From Leisingera methylohalidivorans DSM 14336 (GTDB taxonomy: Bacteria > Pseudomonadota > Alphaproteobacteria > Rhodobacterales > Rhodobacteraceae), in NCBI RefSeq assembly GCF_000511355.1, contig NC_023135.1, forward strand, positions 3,586,838 to 3,650,837: a DNA stretch of 64,000 nucleotides. Direction: 5' to 3'. How positions within the stretch are numbered: position 1 is the first letter of the stretch; every line of letters starts with the position of its first letter. The notes under the pieces are model-generated. The model searched no databases, was not told where the DNA came from, and was given only the letters and a program-made list of their open reading frames with translations. Positions 28,556 through 37,392 of this stretch are shown here, piece after piece. Made by a program: the position numbers and the translations under genes.

Positions 28556-28584
28556 TATTGTGTCTCAGGAGGTAGAGCTGTCAA
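28556..28584 (-). promoter_or_regulatory. amt promoter
   Basis: On the minus strand, a perfect TTGACA (28584-28579) and ACAATA (28561-28556) are 17 bases apart, about 68 bases before the TTG start. Confidence 0.6.
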
Positions 28585-28948
28585 TAATCATGTGAAAGTT
28601 TGTTTACCCTCAGAAAAGCCGGCGCGGCCATAATCACAGCTTAACTGCGCTGCTGCAGAACCCCTTAAACCTACCCTCCCAAGGGCTTACGGCACTCTGC
28701 CCGCTTTCCCTTCACGGCAGCTGCTCGCGCCCGGTTTTTTTGGGGATGCGCGGCATAATTGCGAATTTGCGACGCATTCAACCGAATCCCCGGCATCGCA
28801 ACGTGTCGATTCTCCCCCGAAACAAGACATTCCGAGGCCAACGCAGCCTCAAACAGACTGCCTAAAAGACCATTTCCGGCCATTCCATGCCGCAAATCCA
28901 TTCGGAATCGGCCTTTTCGGCAAAATCTTTTTCCTGTTAGGAATAAAC

Positions 28949-29038
28949 GTTGACACAGTGCCTACTCTCTTGGCTAACTGGACCAGACCAATGGAACCAA
29001 ATCGCGAAATTTGGTCCACCACTATCTTTGGGAGACAC
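28949..29038 (+). promoter_or_regulatory. dmmD promoter and operator block, shared with tmm
   Basis: A -35 in GTTGACA (28949-28955) and a weak -10 near 28973-28979 are followed by CAGACCAATGGAACCAAA (28984-29001) and TTTGGTCC (29010-29017). ACCAAAT (28996-29002) and ATTTGGT (29009-29015) form an inverted repeat with a 6-base spacer. The same block, with the same 35-base distance from GTTGAC to CAGACCAA, precedes tmm. The operator begins where transcription would start, as for a repressor. Confidence 0.75.
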
Positions 29039-29043
29039 AGACC

Positions 29044-30189
29044 ATGGCCATTATCTGGCGGACTTCAGCACTGGCTCAGCGGCACAAGGAAATCGGCGGC
29101 GAGCTGGAAGATTGGAACGGCATGGGAACCGCATGGTTTTATGACCACAGCCCCGAACGCGCCAAGGCCGACTATGAGGCGGTCCGCACCAAGGCCGGCC
29201 TCATGGACGTGTCCGGTTTGAAAAAAGTCCATGTTGTCGGTGAACACGCTGCGCAAGTTATTGACCGGGTCACCACCCGCAACGTCGAAAAGATCATGCC
29301 GGGCCGCTCGACCTACGCCTCGATCCTGAATGATCAGGGCAAGTTTGTCGACGACTGCATCATCTACCGCCTGTCGGTAAACAGCTGGCTGATTGTGCAC
29401 GGCACCGGAACCGGCATGGAACAGCTGAACGCGGTTGCCGCAGGCAAGAATTGCTCGGTGATCTTCGACGACAATCTGCACGACATGTCGCTGCAGGGCC
29501 CTGTCGCCGTTGATTTTCTGGCCGAATATGTCCCTGGCATCCGCGATCTGGCCTATTTCGGCATCATCCAGACCAAGCTGTTCGGCTGCCCGGTGATGAT
29601 CTCCCGCACCGGTTATACTGGTGAACGCGGGTATGAGATTTTCTGCCAATCCAAAGATGCGGTTCACCTGTGGGACAGCATTCTGGAAGAGGGCAAAGGC
29701 CTGGGCATCGTGCCGGTCCAATTCTCAACACTGGATCTGCTGCGCACCGAAAGCTATCTGCTGTTCTATCCGGGCGACAACTCCGAAACCTATCCGTTCG
29801 AGGATGAGACCTGCGGCGACACTCTGTGGGAGCTGGGTCTGGAATTCACCGTATCCCCCGGCAAGACCGGCTTCATCGGCGCCGAAAACCACTATGCCGC
29901 TAAAGGCAAGGAACGGTTCAAGATTTACGGCGTCATGCTGGAGGGCACCACTCCGGCGGACGAAGGCGCCGATCTTCTGCAAAACGGCGAGAAAGTCGGC
30001 GTGGTGACTTATGGCATGTACTCCGAAGTCAACAACCACAATGTGGGCATTGCCCGGATGCCGGTGGCCTGCGCCAAGCCGGGCACCGAGCTGACGGTCC
30101 GGAATGGCGATGGCACCGAGATTGCAGCCACCGCCGAGGAAATGCCCTTCTACGACAAGGACAAATCAATCCGCACCGCAAAGGGCTGA
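29044..30189 (+). CDS. dmmD: GcvT-family folate-dependent protein of the dimethylamine operon
   Basis: This 381-aa protein of the aminomethyltransferase (GcvT) family has a first folate-binding domain (about 10-260) with FYDHSPERAKADYEAVRTKAG and ISRTGYTGERGYEIFCQ (near 185), and a C-terminal barrel (about 290-375). It is the first gene of dmmDABC and probably passes the formaldehyde released by DmmABC to tetrahydrofolate. The DMSP demethylase DmdA is a relative, but the following dmmABC decides the name. The start MAIIWRT has a GGGAGA ribosome binding site; an upstream ATG at 29011 lies inside the operator. Confidence 0.88.
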   Translation: MAIIWRTSALAQRHKEIGGELEDWNGMGTAWFYDHSPERAKADYEAVRTKAGLMDVSGLKKVHVVGEHAAQVIDRVTTRNVEKIMPGRSTYASILNDQGKFVDDCIIYRLSVNSWLIVHGTGTGMEQLNAVAAGKNCSVIFDDNLHDMSLQGPVAVDFLAEYVPGIRDLAYFGIIQTKLFGCPVMISRTGYTGERGYEIFCQSKDAVHLWDSILEEGKGLGIVPVQFSTLDLLRTESYLLFYPGDNSETYPFEDETCGDTLWELGLEFTVSPGKTGFIGAENHYAAKGKERFKIYGVMLEGTTPADEGADLLQNGEKVGVVTYGMYSEVNNHNVGIARMPVACAKPGTELTVRNGDGTEIAATAEEMPFYDKDKSIRTAKG

Positions 30190-30198
30190 GCCGGACCC

Positions 30199-30223
30199 CG
30201 GGCGTCCCCTTCGGGGGCGCCCG
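30199..30223 (+). other. UUCG-capped hairpin between dmmD and dmmA
   Basis: An 11-bp stem with one G-U pair (30199-30209 with 30213-30223) closes on a CCCCTTCGGGG tetraloop. Only a weak CTTTCGTTC follows. It likely trims transcription or stabilises the dmmD mRNA end inside the operon. Confidence 0.7.
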
Positions 30224-30259
30224 CTTTCGTTCACCCGGACTGCAGGAAAAGCGACTCAC

Positions 30260-30871
30260 ATGCCTAAGACCGTATTCCCCCCCTCCATCAACAGCCGCCC
30301 CGTCTACGGCGAGCTTGAAGCCCGCCCGGGCAGCGGCCACCTGATGATCGCCGACGCCGAAGGCGCCGAAGCAATCCTTGATCTGGCCAAAACCGTGGAC
30401 AAGGACTTTTGGGCCAAGGCCCATATCATCTACATCCCCAAGAAAACCGGCACCAAATACAGCAGCCAGCTCGAACAGCTGGGTGCGGGCCAGTTTTACG
30501 CCGGCCCCTCCTATGAGGCCGCGCAAAGCCGCATCCGCCGCGCCTTGCACAACTGCCACATGGGCACCCAGGTCTACCTGACCGGCACCGAGAGCCTGAT
30601 GGGCCAGGCAATGTACGAGGCCACCACGGCGGGTGTTCCGCACACAGCGATCCAGACCGAACACCGCGGCTCGACCGCGCGGCGCATGCAGTGCGTGCAC
30701 TGCAAGGGCATCACCGAGGACGTCACCACCGATCCCTTCGAATGCAGCCACTGCGGCCTCAGCCTGTTTGTGCGCGACCACTATTCGCGCCGCATCGCCG
30801 CCTTCCAAGGCGTGCGGGTGGATGCCGAAGATCCGGGCAATATCCCCGAGAAAGTGGAGCTGTTCAAATGA
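30260..30871 (+). CDS. dmmA: Dimethylamine monooxygenase subunit DmmA
   Basis: This 203-aa protein has an N-terminal mixed domain (about 1-135) and a C-terminal four-cysteine module, CVHC (145-148) and CSHC (162-165), which probably binds zinc or iron-sulfur. This arrangement is typical of the DmmA-like family. It starts at MPKTVFPP after AGGAAA; the longer open frame upstream overlaps dmmD. The stop overlaps the dmmB start (ATGA). With DmmB and DmmC it forms the enzyme that demethylates dimethylamine to methylamine; the exact job of this subunit is not established here. Confidence 0.85.
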   Translation: MPKTVFPPSINSRPVYGELEARPGSGHLMIADAEGAEAILDLAKTVDKDFWAKAHIIYIPKKTGTKYSSQLEQLGAGQFYAGPSYEAAQSRIRRALHNCHMGTQVYLTGTESLMGQAMYEATTAGVPHTAIQTEHRGSTARRMQCVHCKGITEDVTTDPFECSHCGLSLFVRDHYSRRIAAFQGVRVDAEDPGNIPEKVELFK

Positions 30872-31833
30872 GTGCTGGCACCGCAAAACTGAATGTCACC
30901 GTGGCCGAGGTCAAACCGATCAATGATCTGGTCACCCGTTTCAAATTCGTCCGCACCGGCGGCGGCGACCTGCCCACCTTCTCGGGCGGGGCACACACCG
31001 TGGTCGAAATGCAGGATGGCGGCATCACCCGGCTCAACGCCTATTCCTTGATGTCCAATCCGGCCGACCGCGGCGCCTACACGATCTCGGTCCGCCGGGA
31101 TGATGAAGGCCGGGGCGGCTCCAAATTCATGCACTCCCAGGTGAAAGAGGGCATGGAGATGGTGATCTCCAACCCGGTGAACCTGTTCTCGCTGGATCTG
31201 CGCGCCAAAAAGCACCTGATGCTGGCCGGCGGCATCGGCATCACGCCGTTCATCGCCCAGATGCATCAGCTGGCAATGATGGGCGGCCAGTTTGAGCTGC
31301 ACTATTCAGTGCGCAACGCCTCGCTCGGCACCTATTCCGCGGACTTGTCGGCGAACTACCCGGGCAAGGTGCATATCTATCATGACGACCAGGGAGAGGC
31401 GATCGACCTCAAGACCCTGCTCGCCACCCAGCCGCTGGGCACGCATGTCTATGTCTGCGGCCCCAAGGGCATGATCAACTGGGTGCATGGCACCGCATCG
31501 GAAATGGGCTGGCCGCGCGAGGCCGTGCATTCCGAGGAATTCCTGGCTCCTGCCTCCGGCAAACCGTTTGAGGTAAAACTGGCGGTCTCCGGCAAGGTGG
31601 TCCAGGTCGGTGAGCATCAGTCGCTGCTGGAAGCCATCGAGGCCGCGGGCGTCGACGCCCCCTACCTCTGCCGCGGCGGTGCCTGCGGCCAGTGCGAGAC
31701 CAATGTCATCGGCTATGACGGCAAATTCCTGCATCACGACCACTGGCTGACCGACGAACAAAAGGCCGGCGGCAAACATATCATGCCATGCGTGTCGCGT
31801 TTTGAGGGCAAGACCCTGGTTCTGGATCGCTGA
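30868..31833 (+). CDS. dmmB: Dimethylamine monooxygenase reductase subunit (flavin/2Fe-2S)
   Basis: This 321-aa PDR-like reductase has an FMN-binding barrel with NAYSLMS (near 57), an NAD-binding half with LAGGIGITPFIAQ (near 119) and VYVCGPKGMINW (near 194), and a C-terminal plant-type 2Fe-2S domain with Cys268, Cys273, Cys276 and Cys308. It passes electrons from NAD(P)H to the heme subunit DmmC. It is translationally coupled to dmmA and 10 bases before dmmC. The domain order matches phthalate dioxygenase reductase. Confidence 0.92.
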   Translation: MSAGTAKLNVTVAEVKPINDLVTRFKFVRTGGGDLPTFSGGAHTVVEMQDGGITRLNAYSLMSNPADRGAYTISVRRDDEGRGGSKFMHSQVKEGMEMVISNPVNLFSLDLRAKKHLMLAGGIGITPFIAQMHQLAMMGGQFELHYSVRNASLGTYSADLSANYPGKVHIYHDDQGEAIDLKTLLATQPLGTHVYVCGPKGMINWVHGTASEMGWPREAVHSEEFLAPASGKPFEVKLAVSGKVVQVGEHQSLLEAIEAAGVDAPYLCRGGACGQCETNVIGYDGKFLHHDHWLTDEQKAGGKHIMPCVSRFEGKTLVLDR

Positions 31834-31843
31834 GGAAAAGAAA

Positions 31844-32887
31844 ATGACCATTCAATTCAACGACGAAACCTTCTACGGCGATTTCACCTTCAAGAACTCG
31901 GACTGGGCGATCAAGCGCTTCCCCTTCCCGTTCCACGAAGACAGCTACATGTACTCCGTGAACATGGAGCCGCATAAGTCCTACCGCCCCGGCTCGGTGT
32001 TTGAGCGCACCTTTGACGTGGACGAGCATTATGTGGCGGAAATGAAGGACCGCGCCCGCGTCCTGGCCAACGATCCGCTGCGCTGCCAGTCGCTGCCGCA
32101 TATGACACTGGCCGGCTGGGACCTGGTCGAGCTGATCATGGAAGCCAAGGCCGCCGAATACCCTGACCTGTTCGAACTGCACAAGAACGGCAACCGCTGG
32201 CGCTGGGTCAACAAGCCGCTGGGCATCGACGACACCTTCACCTTCCTCGATGAAAGCACCCTGCCCTATGGGCCGATGGAATACATCACCCGCCAGACCC
32301 AGGGCGACTTCGCCCTGCTTGACCAGCGCGACGACAACCTGTGGATGGATGCCGGCATGGTCACCACCCAGGCGGACTGGTCCTTGGACTTCGACATCGG
32401 CATGAACTTCTTTGAATGGCATGCACCGGTGCCCAAGGCGAATGAAATGGGCATCTTCGTGCGTGCTCTGAAATTCCTCTTGAACATCCAGCAGGGCCAG
32501 CCGGCCCGCCGTCTGAATTGGACCATGACAGTCAATCCGCTGCTCGACACCTCCCCTGAGAACTACCACAAATGGGGCACCATGAAGCAGGGGCTGACGA
32601 TGGAAAACATCGGTGAGAAACAGTACCTGCGGGTCGAGCTGCAGACCTTCTTCCGCCTGCCCCGCTCCAACGCGCTGGTGTTCCCGATCCGCTGCTACCT
32701 GATCCGGTTTGAAGACCTGGTCACGGTGCCGAAATGGGCACGCCGTCTTCACCGGGTCATCCGCGACCTGCCGGAAGAACTGGCCACCTACAAAGGCTTC
32801 ATCGACAACCGCCCGCTGATGGTGGAATACCTGTCGCAGTTCGACGATGGCAGCCCGACCTCGGACGGTATCTGGCCCGACGAATAA
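31844..32887 (+). CDS. dmmC: Dimethylamine monooxygenase heme subunit (DUF3445)
   Basis: This 347-aa protein belongs to the heme-dependent oxidative N-demethylase family (DUF3445). Characteristic segments are RFPFPFHEDSYMYSVNMEP (near 24), the RVELQTFFRLPRSNALVFPI block (near 264) and AWSLDFD-like WSLDFDIGMNFFEWHAPVP (near 180). It is the presumed catalytic, oxygen-using subunit. The start MTIQFND follows AGGAAAAGAAA. It is the last gene of dmmDABC, with a strong terminator 56 bases downstream. Confidence 0.9.
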   Translation: MTIQFNDETFYGDFTFKNSDWAIKRFPFPFHEDSYMYSVNMEPHKSYRPGSVFERTFDVDEHYVAEMKDRARVLANDPLRCQSLPHMTLAGWDLVELIMEAKAAEYPDLFELHKNGNRWRWVNKPLGIDDTFTFLDESTLPYGPMEYITRQTQGDFALLDQRDDNLWMDAGMVTTQADWSLDFDIGMNFFEWHAPVPKANEMGIFVRALKFLLNIQQGQPARRLNWTMTVNPLLDTSPENYHKWGTMKQGLTMENIGEKQYLRVELQTFFRLPRSNALVFPIRCYLIRFEDLVTVPKWARRLHRVIRDLPEELATYKGFIDNRPLMVEYLSQFDDGSPTSDGIWPDE

Positions 32888-32942
32888 TCCCGAACCACCC
32901 CGGCGGGCCGTTCCCCCCCTGTCATTCAGGCCCGCCTCTCTG

Positions 32943-32974
32943 ACTGCCGCTGCCTCTGGCGCGGCAGTTTTTTT
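32943..32974 (+). terminator. dmmDABC terminator
   Basis: ACTGCCGC (32943-32950) pairs with GCGGCAGT (32961-32968), and an eight-T run follows. It is a textbook intrinsic terminator. Confidence 0.93.
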
Positions 32975-33097
32975 GTGTACCGGGACATTCCCCCGCATCA
33001 GACGGCAGGCTGCGCCTGTCCCCTCGCAGCGTTGGACCGGGCGGCGGGCTTCGCGCGCTGCAGGCGGCAGCCGGGAGGTTTGCGGCAGGGTGCCGCC

Positions 33098-33118
33098 GCG
33101 CCGCGCATTGCGCGGCGC
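33098..33118 (-). other. GC-rich hairpin after the XRE-cupin gene
   Basis: A perfect 9-bp stem (GCGCCGCGC and its complement) has a 3-base loop. There is no U-run, so its role as terminator is uncertain. Confidence 0.5.
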
Positions 33119-33182
33119 CGGGCCCAACTGTCAAGGGCATCTTCAGATGATCCGAAACAGGCGGGAGCAATCCCGCCACGGC

Positions 33183-33839
33183 TCAGCTCGACTGCGGATA
33201 TGAAATGATCGACAGGTACCGCGCCGGCAGCTTGATCAGCTGTTCCGGACCATGCGGCGCGTCGGCGTCGAAAAACAGCGTATCGCCAGGCTTCAACGTG
33301 TAAACCTTGTCGCCATGCCGGTAATCCACCTCACCTTCCAGCATATAGAGCATCTCGACGCCGTCATGCTGGAAGGTCGGAAAGACATCCGACTCCTCGG
33401 TCAGGGAGATCATGTAAGGTTCCACCAAAACACCCGAGGCATTGGAGCCAAGATGCCCCAGTAACTGATACTGATGGCCCGCCCGCGTACCGGCACGCTC
33501 GGTCTCGACGCCTTCGCCCGACTTGGTATGCACTGCCTCACGGGTTTCTTCGAAACGGCGGAAAAAAGAAGTGATCGGAACGCTCAGCGCGTTGGCCAGC
33601 AATTGCAGCGTGGTCAGCGACGGGGATGTATTGCCGTTCTCGATCTTCGACAGCATCCCGATCGACAGCCCGGTCAGCGTGGCAAGATCCGCCACAGTGA
33701 TTCCCTGCTGGCGCCGGAACGACCGGACCTCGCGGCCAATCGCCACTTCCAGAACTTTTTCCGCGCCGTCGCGGACCCGGTGCGGATCTTGAGAAAGGTT
33801 ATTTGCCACTGCGTCGCTATCGTCTTTGGGTTTAGCCAC
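33183..33839 (-). CDS. XRE-family regulator with cupin sensor domain
   Basis: This roughly 218-aa protein has an HTH-XRE domain (about 33-88; VRSFRRQQGITVADLATLTG, SIGMLSKIENGNTSPSLTT) and a C-terminal cupin (about 125-215; HDGVEMLYMLEGEVDYRHGD, PGDTLFFDADAPHG). Cupin-XRE regulators often control catabolism of small amines or amino acids. The start is likely GTG at 33839 after AGAAGGAAG; an ATG at 33911 would add an atypical leader. It is convergent with dmmDABC, so it is one candidate for binding the shared tmm/dmmD operator. Its ligand is unknown. Confidence 0.85.
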   Translation of the reverse strand: MAKPKDDSDAVANNLSQDPHRVRDGAEKVLEVAIGREVRSFRRQQGITVADLATLTGLSIGMLSKIENGNTSPSLTTLQLLANALSVPITSFFRRFEETREAVHTKSGEGVETERAGTRAGHQYQLLGHLGSNASGVLVEPYMISLTEESDVFPTFQHDGVEMLYMLEGEVDYRHGDKVYTLKPGDTLFFDADAPHGPEQLIKLPARYLSIISYPQSS

Positions 33840-34080
33840 TGCGTTATCTTCCTTCTGGACAGCCTCTGACAAGCGCGCAGCGGGCGGTACGCAAAAATTT
33901 TCCGGACACAAGAAACCACGCGAAAATTATTTTACTGCCATTACCACTTTTTCCCAAGCCCTTACCGCCACAGGAAAGAAATTTGTTGCTGAGCCGCCCA
34001 ACTTTGCAGGAACGCTGACAGCACAACCCGGGTCATCCGGCCTGGATTTGCGCTTGCCAGCATTCGGAGCTGGATAAAGT

Positions 34081-34652
34081 CAGTCATCCAGCAGCAGCAA
34101 ACAGGCCCCCAGAACCTAGCGCGTGCCGTCAAACACCACTGGTTTTCCGCCTGACCTCCCCGGTCTCCGCTGCGATCCGGCCCCATCGAAGGCTCATCCA
34201 TCAAAAGCAACCGCGGCTTGGACATCAGCGCGCGGCCGATCGCCAGCATTTGCTGCTCGCCGCCCGACATAGTCTTACCCATTTAGGTACGGCGTTCGCG
34301 CAGACGCGGGAAACGCTTGAAGACATCCTCCAGATCCTCTTCAACCGCCTCCTTGTCCTTGCGCAGGAACGCCCCGGTGCGCAGGCTCTTCTCCACCGCC
34401 ATGCCCAGCGCCCGCTGATGGCCGCGGAACAGATCCCCGGCCGGTTCGTGCGTCACATGCTCCAGCCCGAAGAACGCCAGCGCTTCCTTGGCGCGCGCTA
34501 CTGCGCCGCTCCCGGTCCCAGCCGATGATCGCGGCAAAGATGTTGGGACGGAATGGCATATAGGTGCCGACCAGCGCATTCTCCAGCACGGTCAGCTCGG
34601 CAAACAGCGTCAAATGCTGAAACCTCCGCACCGCGCCGGGCCGCCTCATGTA
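34081..34652 (-). pseudogene. Fused remnants of ABC-transporter ATPases (LivG then LivF type)
   Basis: Reading on the minus strand, a LivG-like part (FQHLTLFAELTVLENALVG, EALAFFGLEHVTHEPAGDLF) runs directly into a LivF-like part ([50 protein letters not shown]). No Walker A remains. An in-frame TAA at 34285-34283 lies just before MGKTMSGG, and the C-terminus is frameshifted with a further stop in VVFDGTR. Internal deletion, frameshifts and a nonsense codon show it is dead. In branched-chain-amino-acid and amide transporters these ATPases energise uptake. Confidence 0.85.
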
Positions 34653-35009
34653 TCTGCAGGCCAGAATCGGGCCTGGAATGCGGCGGCGCCGCCCACGATG
34701 GCCCAGGTCAGCACATAGACCACCAGATCAATAACAAAGGCACCGGGGTTGATGGCGCCGACATAAAGCGCCAGCAGCGCACCGGAAATCCCGGCAAAGC
34801 CCCAGGCGATGGCAAAGGCCGGCGTCCGCTAGGCCCGCGCATTCACACCCGAGGCCTGCGCCAGCTTGCCCTGCCAATGCACCGCATGAAAGGTGGAGTG
34901 CAGCCCACCGGCAATTTCTCGATCCGCCACAGGATCCACAGGCAGACCGCCACGATGACCCCAGCGAAATAGTAGTAGGACGTGGGTTCAAAGAAATCGA
35001 ACTGATAGA
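34653..35009 (-). pseudogene. Remnant of LivM-type ABC permease
   Basis: Only C-terminal pieces of a LivM-like permease are readable, in shifting frames: FDFFEPTSYYYFAGVIVAVC, LWILWRIEK, and at the end AFVIDLVVYVLTWAIVGGAA. The N-terminal two thirds are missing. Stops interrupt every frame. It lies between the LivH and LivG/F remnants in the expected liv order. Confidence 0.75.
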
Positions 35010-35690
35010 ATCAGGCCGGGAAATTTGACAACGGAGCAATCCCCTTGCCCCCACCTTGGCGCCCGTGGCGCCGCCAGCGCCCCGGCGATCCCCGCCAGTT
35101 CCGCCCCGATGAACATGGCAATCCGCGCGGTCATGGTGATCGAAATCCCCTGCAGCGCCGCCGCTTCCGGATCCTGCGCCGGCGCGCGCAAAGCCCAGCC
35201 GAACCTGGTCCGCATAAAAAGTCCAAAGCGCCGGCAGCAGCACCACGGCGGCCACGATCACGCAAAGCCGCGCCACCGGAAGCCGTACTGTCTCGCTGAA
35301 CACAATGACCTCTTGCGTCACCAGCGAATTATGCTCCATCCGCACACCGGACCCCATCACAGCCAGCGCCTGCAGGATCATCAGAAACCCGATCGAGGCG
35401 ACCAGCCCGCCCAGCGGGTTGTTCCTCAAAGGCCTGAACAAGGCCCTTTCCATCAACAGGCCCAGACAGCCGGCAAACAACAGGCCGATTGCAATAGCGA
35501 TAAAGAACGGCACATGCAGGTCTGCATACAGCGCTGCAATCGCATAGGCGCCCGCCATGAACAGTTCGCCATGGGCGGAATTGATCACCCCCATGACGCA
35601 AAAATCAGCACAAGCCCTAAGGCGGAACGGGAACATAGCTCGCAGCATACACGGCGTTCAGGCCTGTCTGCGCCAGAAGGTCCTATATAT
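35010..35690 (-). pseudogene. Frameshifted LivH-type ABC permease
   Basis: The recognisable order is QTGLNAVYAASY, then VMGVINSAHGELFMAGAYAI and FRPLRNNPLGGLVASIGFLM in another frame, then GISITMTARIAMFIGAELAG in a third (after about 35215). Family members are about 290 residues in one frame, so at least two frameshifts are present. It is a member of the decayed transporter operon. Confidence 0.85.
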
Positions 35691-35770
35691 TGGATTGTCT
35701 CGTTTTTTTCAGTCAGTCTGCGGCGCGAAGAGCTGCCCCCGCGCCGCGGGATTACCTGCCTGAAAGATCA

Positions 35771-36909
35771 GCTGCGCTGATCCCACATCTGATCATAGGC
35801 CTGCATGTGTTTGAAGTTCAGATCACCGTGTTTGGCATATTAGTCGGGAATCGCACGGAAGTTCTTGATCCTGGCTTTGCCGCTCTCAATCACCACCACA
35901 GGCCAGTCGCCGACCAGCGCGCTGCCGATGCCAAGCAGCTCAGCGCCCAATTGGCCGGGGTGCCGGGCGTTGAATGCCTCAGAAAACCCATTCCGGCCGG
36001 TGAAATTGATCTTTTCGCCATTCAGCGCCGGTTCATCGAAATCCGGGAACTGGAAGACGAACCCTTCCATGAACTCTTCCGAGGTCTTGGCGATCATCTG
36101 GTCATAGAAATCCGCGGTGCAGGAAATGCTCTGCCCCTTGAACCCTTGCTGAAACAGCTGTTTGGCAATCCGATGCACGTAATCACTGTAGCAGGTATCG
36201 AGGCAGACAATATCCGGGTCCTTGCTGATCAGACGGGTGACAACCGGCGCAAAACCGGTGGTTGCCGGATCGAATAGCAGCGGCTCATCCAGCATCTCAA
36301 TCCCTGCCGCCTTAAAGGCTGCCAGATCGGTCGCGACCGAGGGCAGCCCCAGTGCATCATCCTGCGCTCACATCACCGCGATCTTCAGCTCGGGCTTGTT
36401 CTCGGCCAGCCATTCCACACCAGTGACGTTGTAGATCCGATGCACCTCGGTCGGCGCGATCAGCGTATTGGTATCGGGCGACAGATCCGACGGCAGCAGG
36501 GCCGAGAACAGCATCCCGGTCTTGTCTGCCACCGGCTGCACACCGGGCCAGGTATCGCCGCCCAGCATCATGATAAAGCACACGCCGTTCTCGCGGATCA
36601 GCTTGGTGGCCCCCTGCGCGCCTTGGCCGGGTCGTATTCGTTGCCTTAAGCCACGAACTCGGCGTTATAACTGCCCTCGCTCAGCTTGATCCCGCCTGCG
36701 GCATTCACCCGCTCGGCCCAGATCCGGCACCCGTCCAGCCCGGGCTTGCCGCAGGCCGCCACAGCTCCGCTCAGCGGCGCCAGAAACCGATCTTGATTGT
36801 GCGGCCTGCGGTCAGCGACGCGGCCGGCAGCCCGGCATTCATCGCGGTAACCGCCGTCGACTGAAGGAACGTTTTCCGGGTCAGCCCGATTTCACGATCT
36901 TAAAACTCA
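35771..36909 (-). pseudogene. Decayed substrate-binding protein of an amide/branched-chain-type ABC transporter
   Basis: It starts with ATG at 36909 behind GGAGAAG. After SFKIVKSG a stop appears, but a neighbouring frame continues LTRKTFLQSTAVTAMNAG, clearly an export signal, so an early single-base indel killed it. Later pieces such as LSPDTNTLIAPTEVHRIYNV and EEFMEGFVFQFPDFDEP match the intact homologue at 38140-39441. More frame changes and a stop near 36368 follow. It headed the operon SBP-LivH-LivM-LivG-LivF, all now broken. Confidence 0.88.
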
Positions 36910-37392
36910 TTTTCTTCTCCCATGGTGGACCCGCCTGTTTTTAAGCGGCGGTGTTTTATGCGGAATGCGGCTGCGGACCTTGACGCCCCTTGATGTCAGC
37001 GCAAAATGACTGAGCCGGTTGGGGTGAATTGGCCCCATCCCGGACCAAGTCCAACAGCGATCTGGTTCACCGCAAAGCAATTTTCTGTCACATAACGAAC
37101 CAAAAAAGCACCAATCCGGAACCACGTGCCCGGAAATGCGGCAATAGCAGCATCCAAAACCACACAAAAACAAGATCTTGCGGCATGTTTCAACAAGACG
37201 CCCGCTCAACCAATTTAAGAACCAATTTCTTTCAACTTTCTTGCCGCCGGGCCGAAGAATCGTTAGCCTCAAGACCAATCCCAGCTGTTTCAGACAGTTG
37301 CATTAAGGCCGCCGAAACGGGTAACTGCACTTCTGTCACAGCGATCAGGCGCAGGGGATTCCCCCGCCCATCCGGCCCGGAAAATACAGACC
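36910..37392. promoter_or_regulatory. Divergent region between the dead transporter operon and the FadR-type gene
   Basis: This 483-base gap has no gene I can support. It contains a direct repeat AACCAATTT at 37208-37216 and 37220-37228 (12-base period). Further ACCAA-like elements lie near 37100-37125 (GAACCAAA, CACCAATCC). FCD-type GntR regulators bind TTGGT/ACCAA-like half-sites, so autoregulation by the FadR-type protein is plausible. Confidence 0.5.

Larger units (their letters stand above)
28489..29043. other. Divergent intergenic region amt/dmmD
   Basis: This 555-base gap holds the amt promoter at its left and the dmmD promoter/operator at its right. The middle part (about 28600-28940) has no gene I can support; a 76-codon minus-strand frame there lacks a ribosome binding site and recognisable sequence. 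Confidence 0.7.

Noticed and set aside
28671..28901. 76-codon minus-strand frame in the amt/dmmD gap
   Set aside because: No ribosome binding site, no family resemblance and composition unlike the neighbouring genes.
29044..30189. dmmD as DMSP demethylase dmdA
   Set aside because: The GcvT family fits both, but dmmABC follow directly and the promoter is shared with tmm.
33962..35648. Individual open stretches of the ABC remnants as functional genes
   Set aside because: Each stretch covers only part of a domain; joining needs frameshifts, a nonsense codon and deletions, so they are treated as pseudogenes.
34081..36909. Remnant transporter as the TmoXVW TMAO transporter
   Set aside because: The pieces match the LivFGHM/amide class with a type I binding protein, not the betaine-type TmoXVW system.
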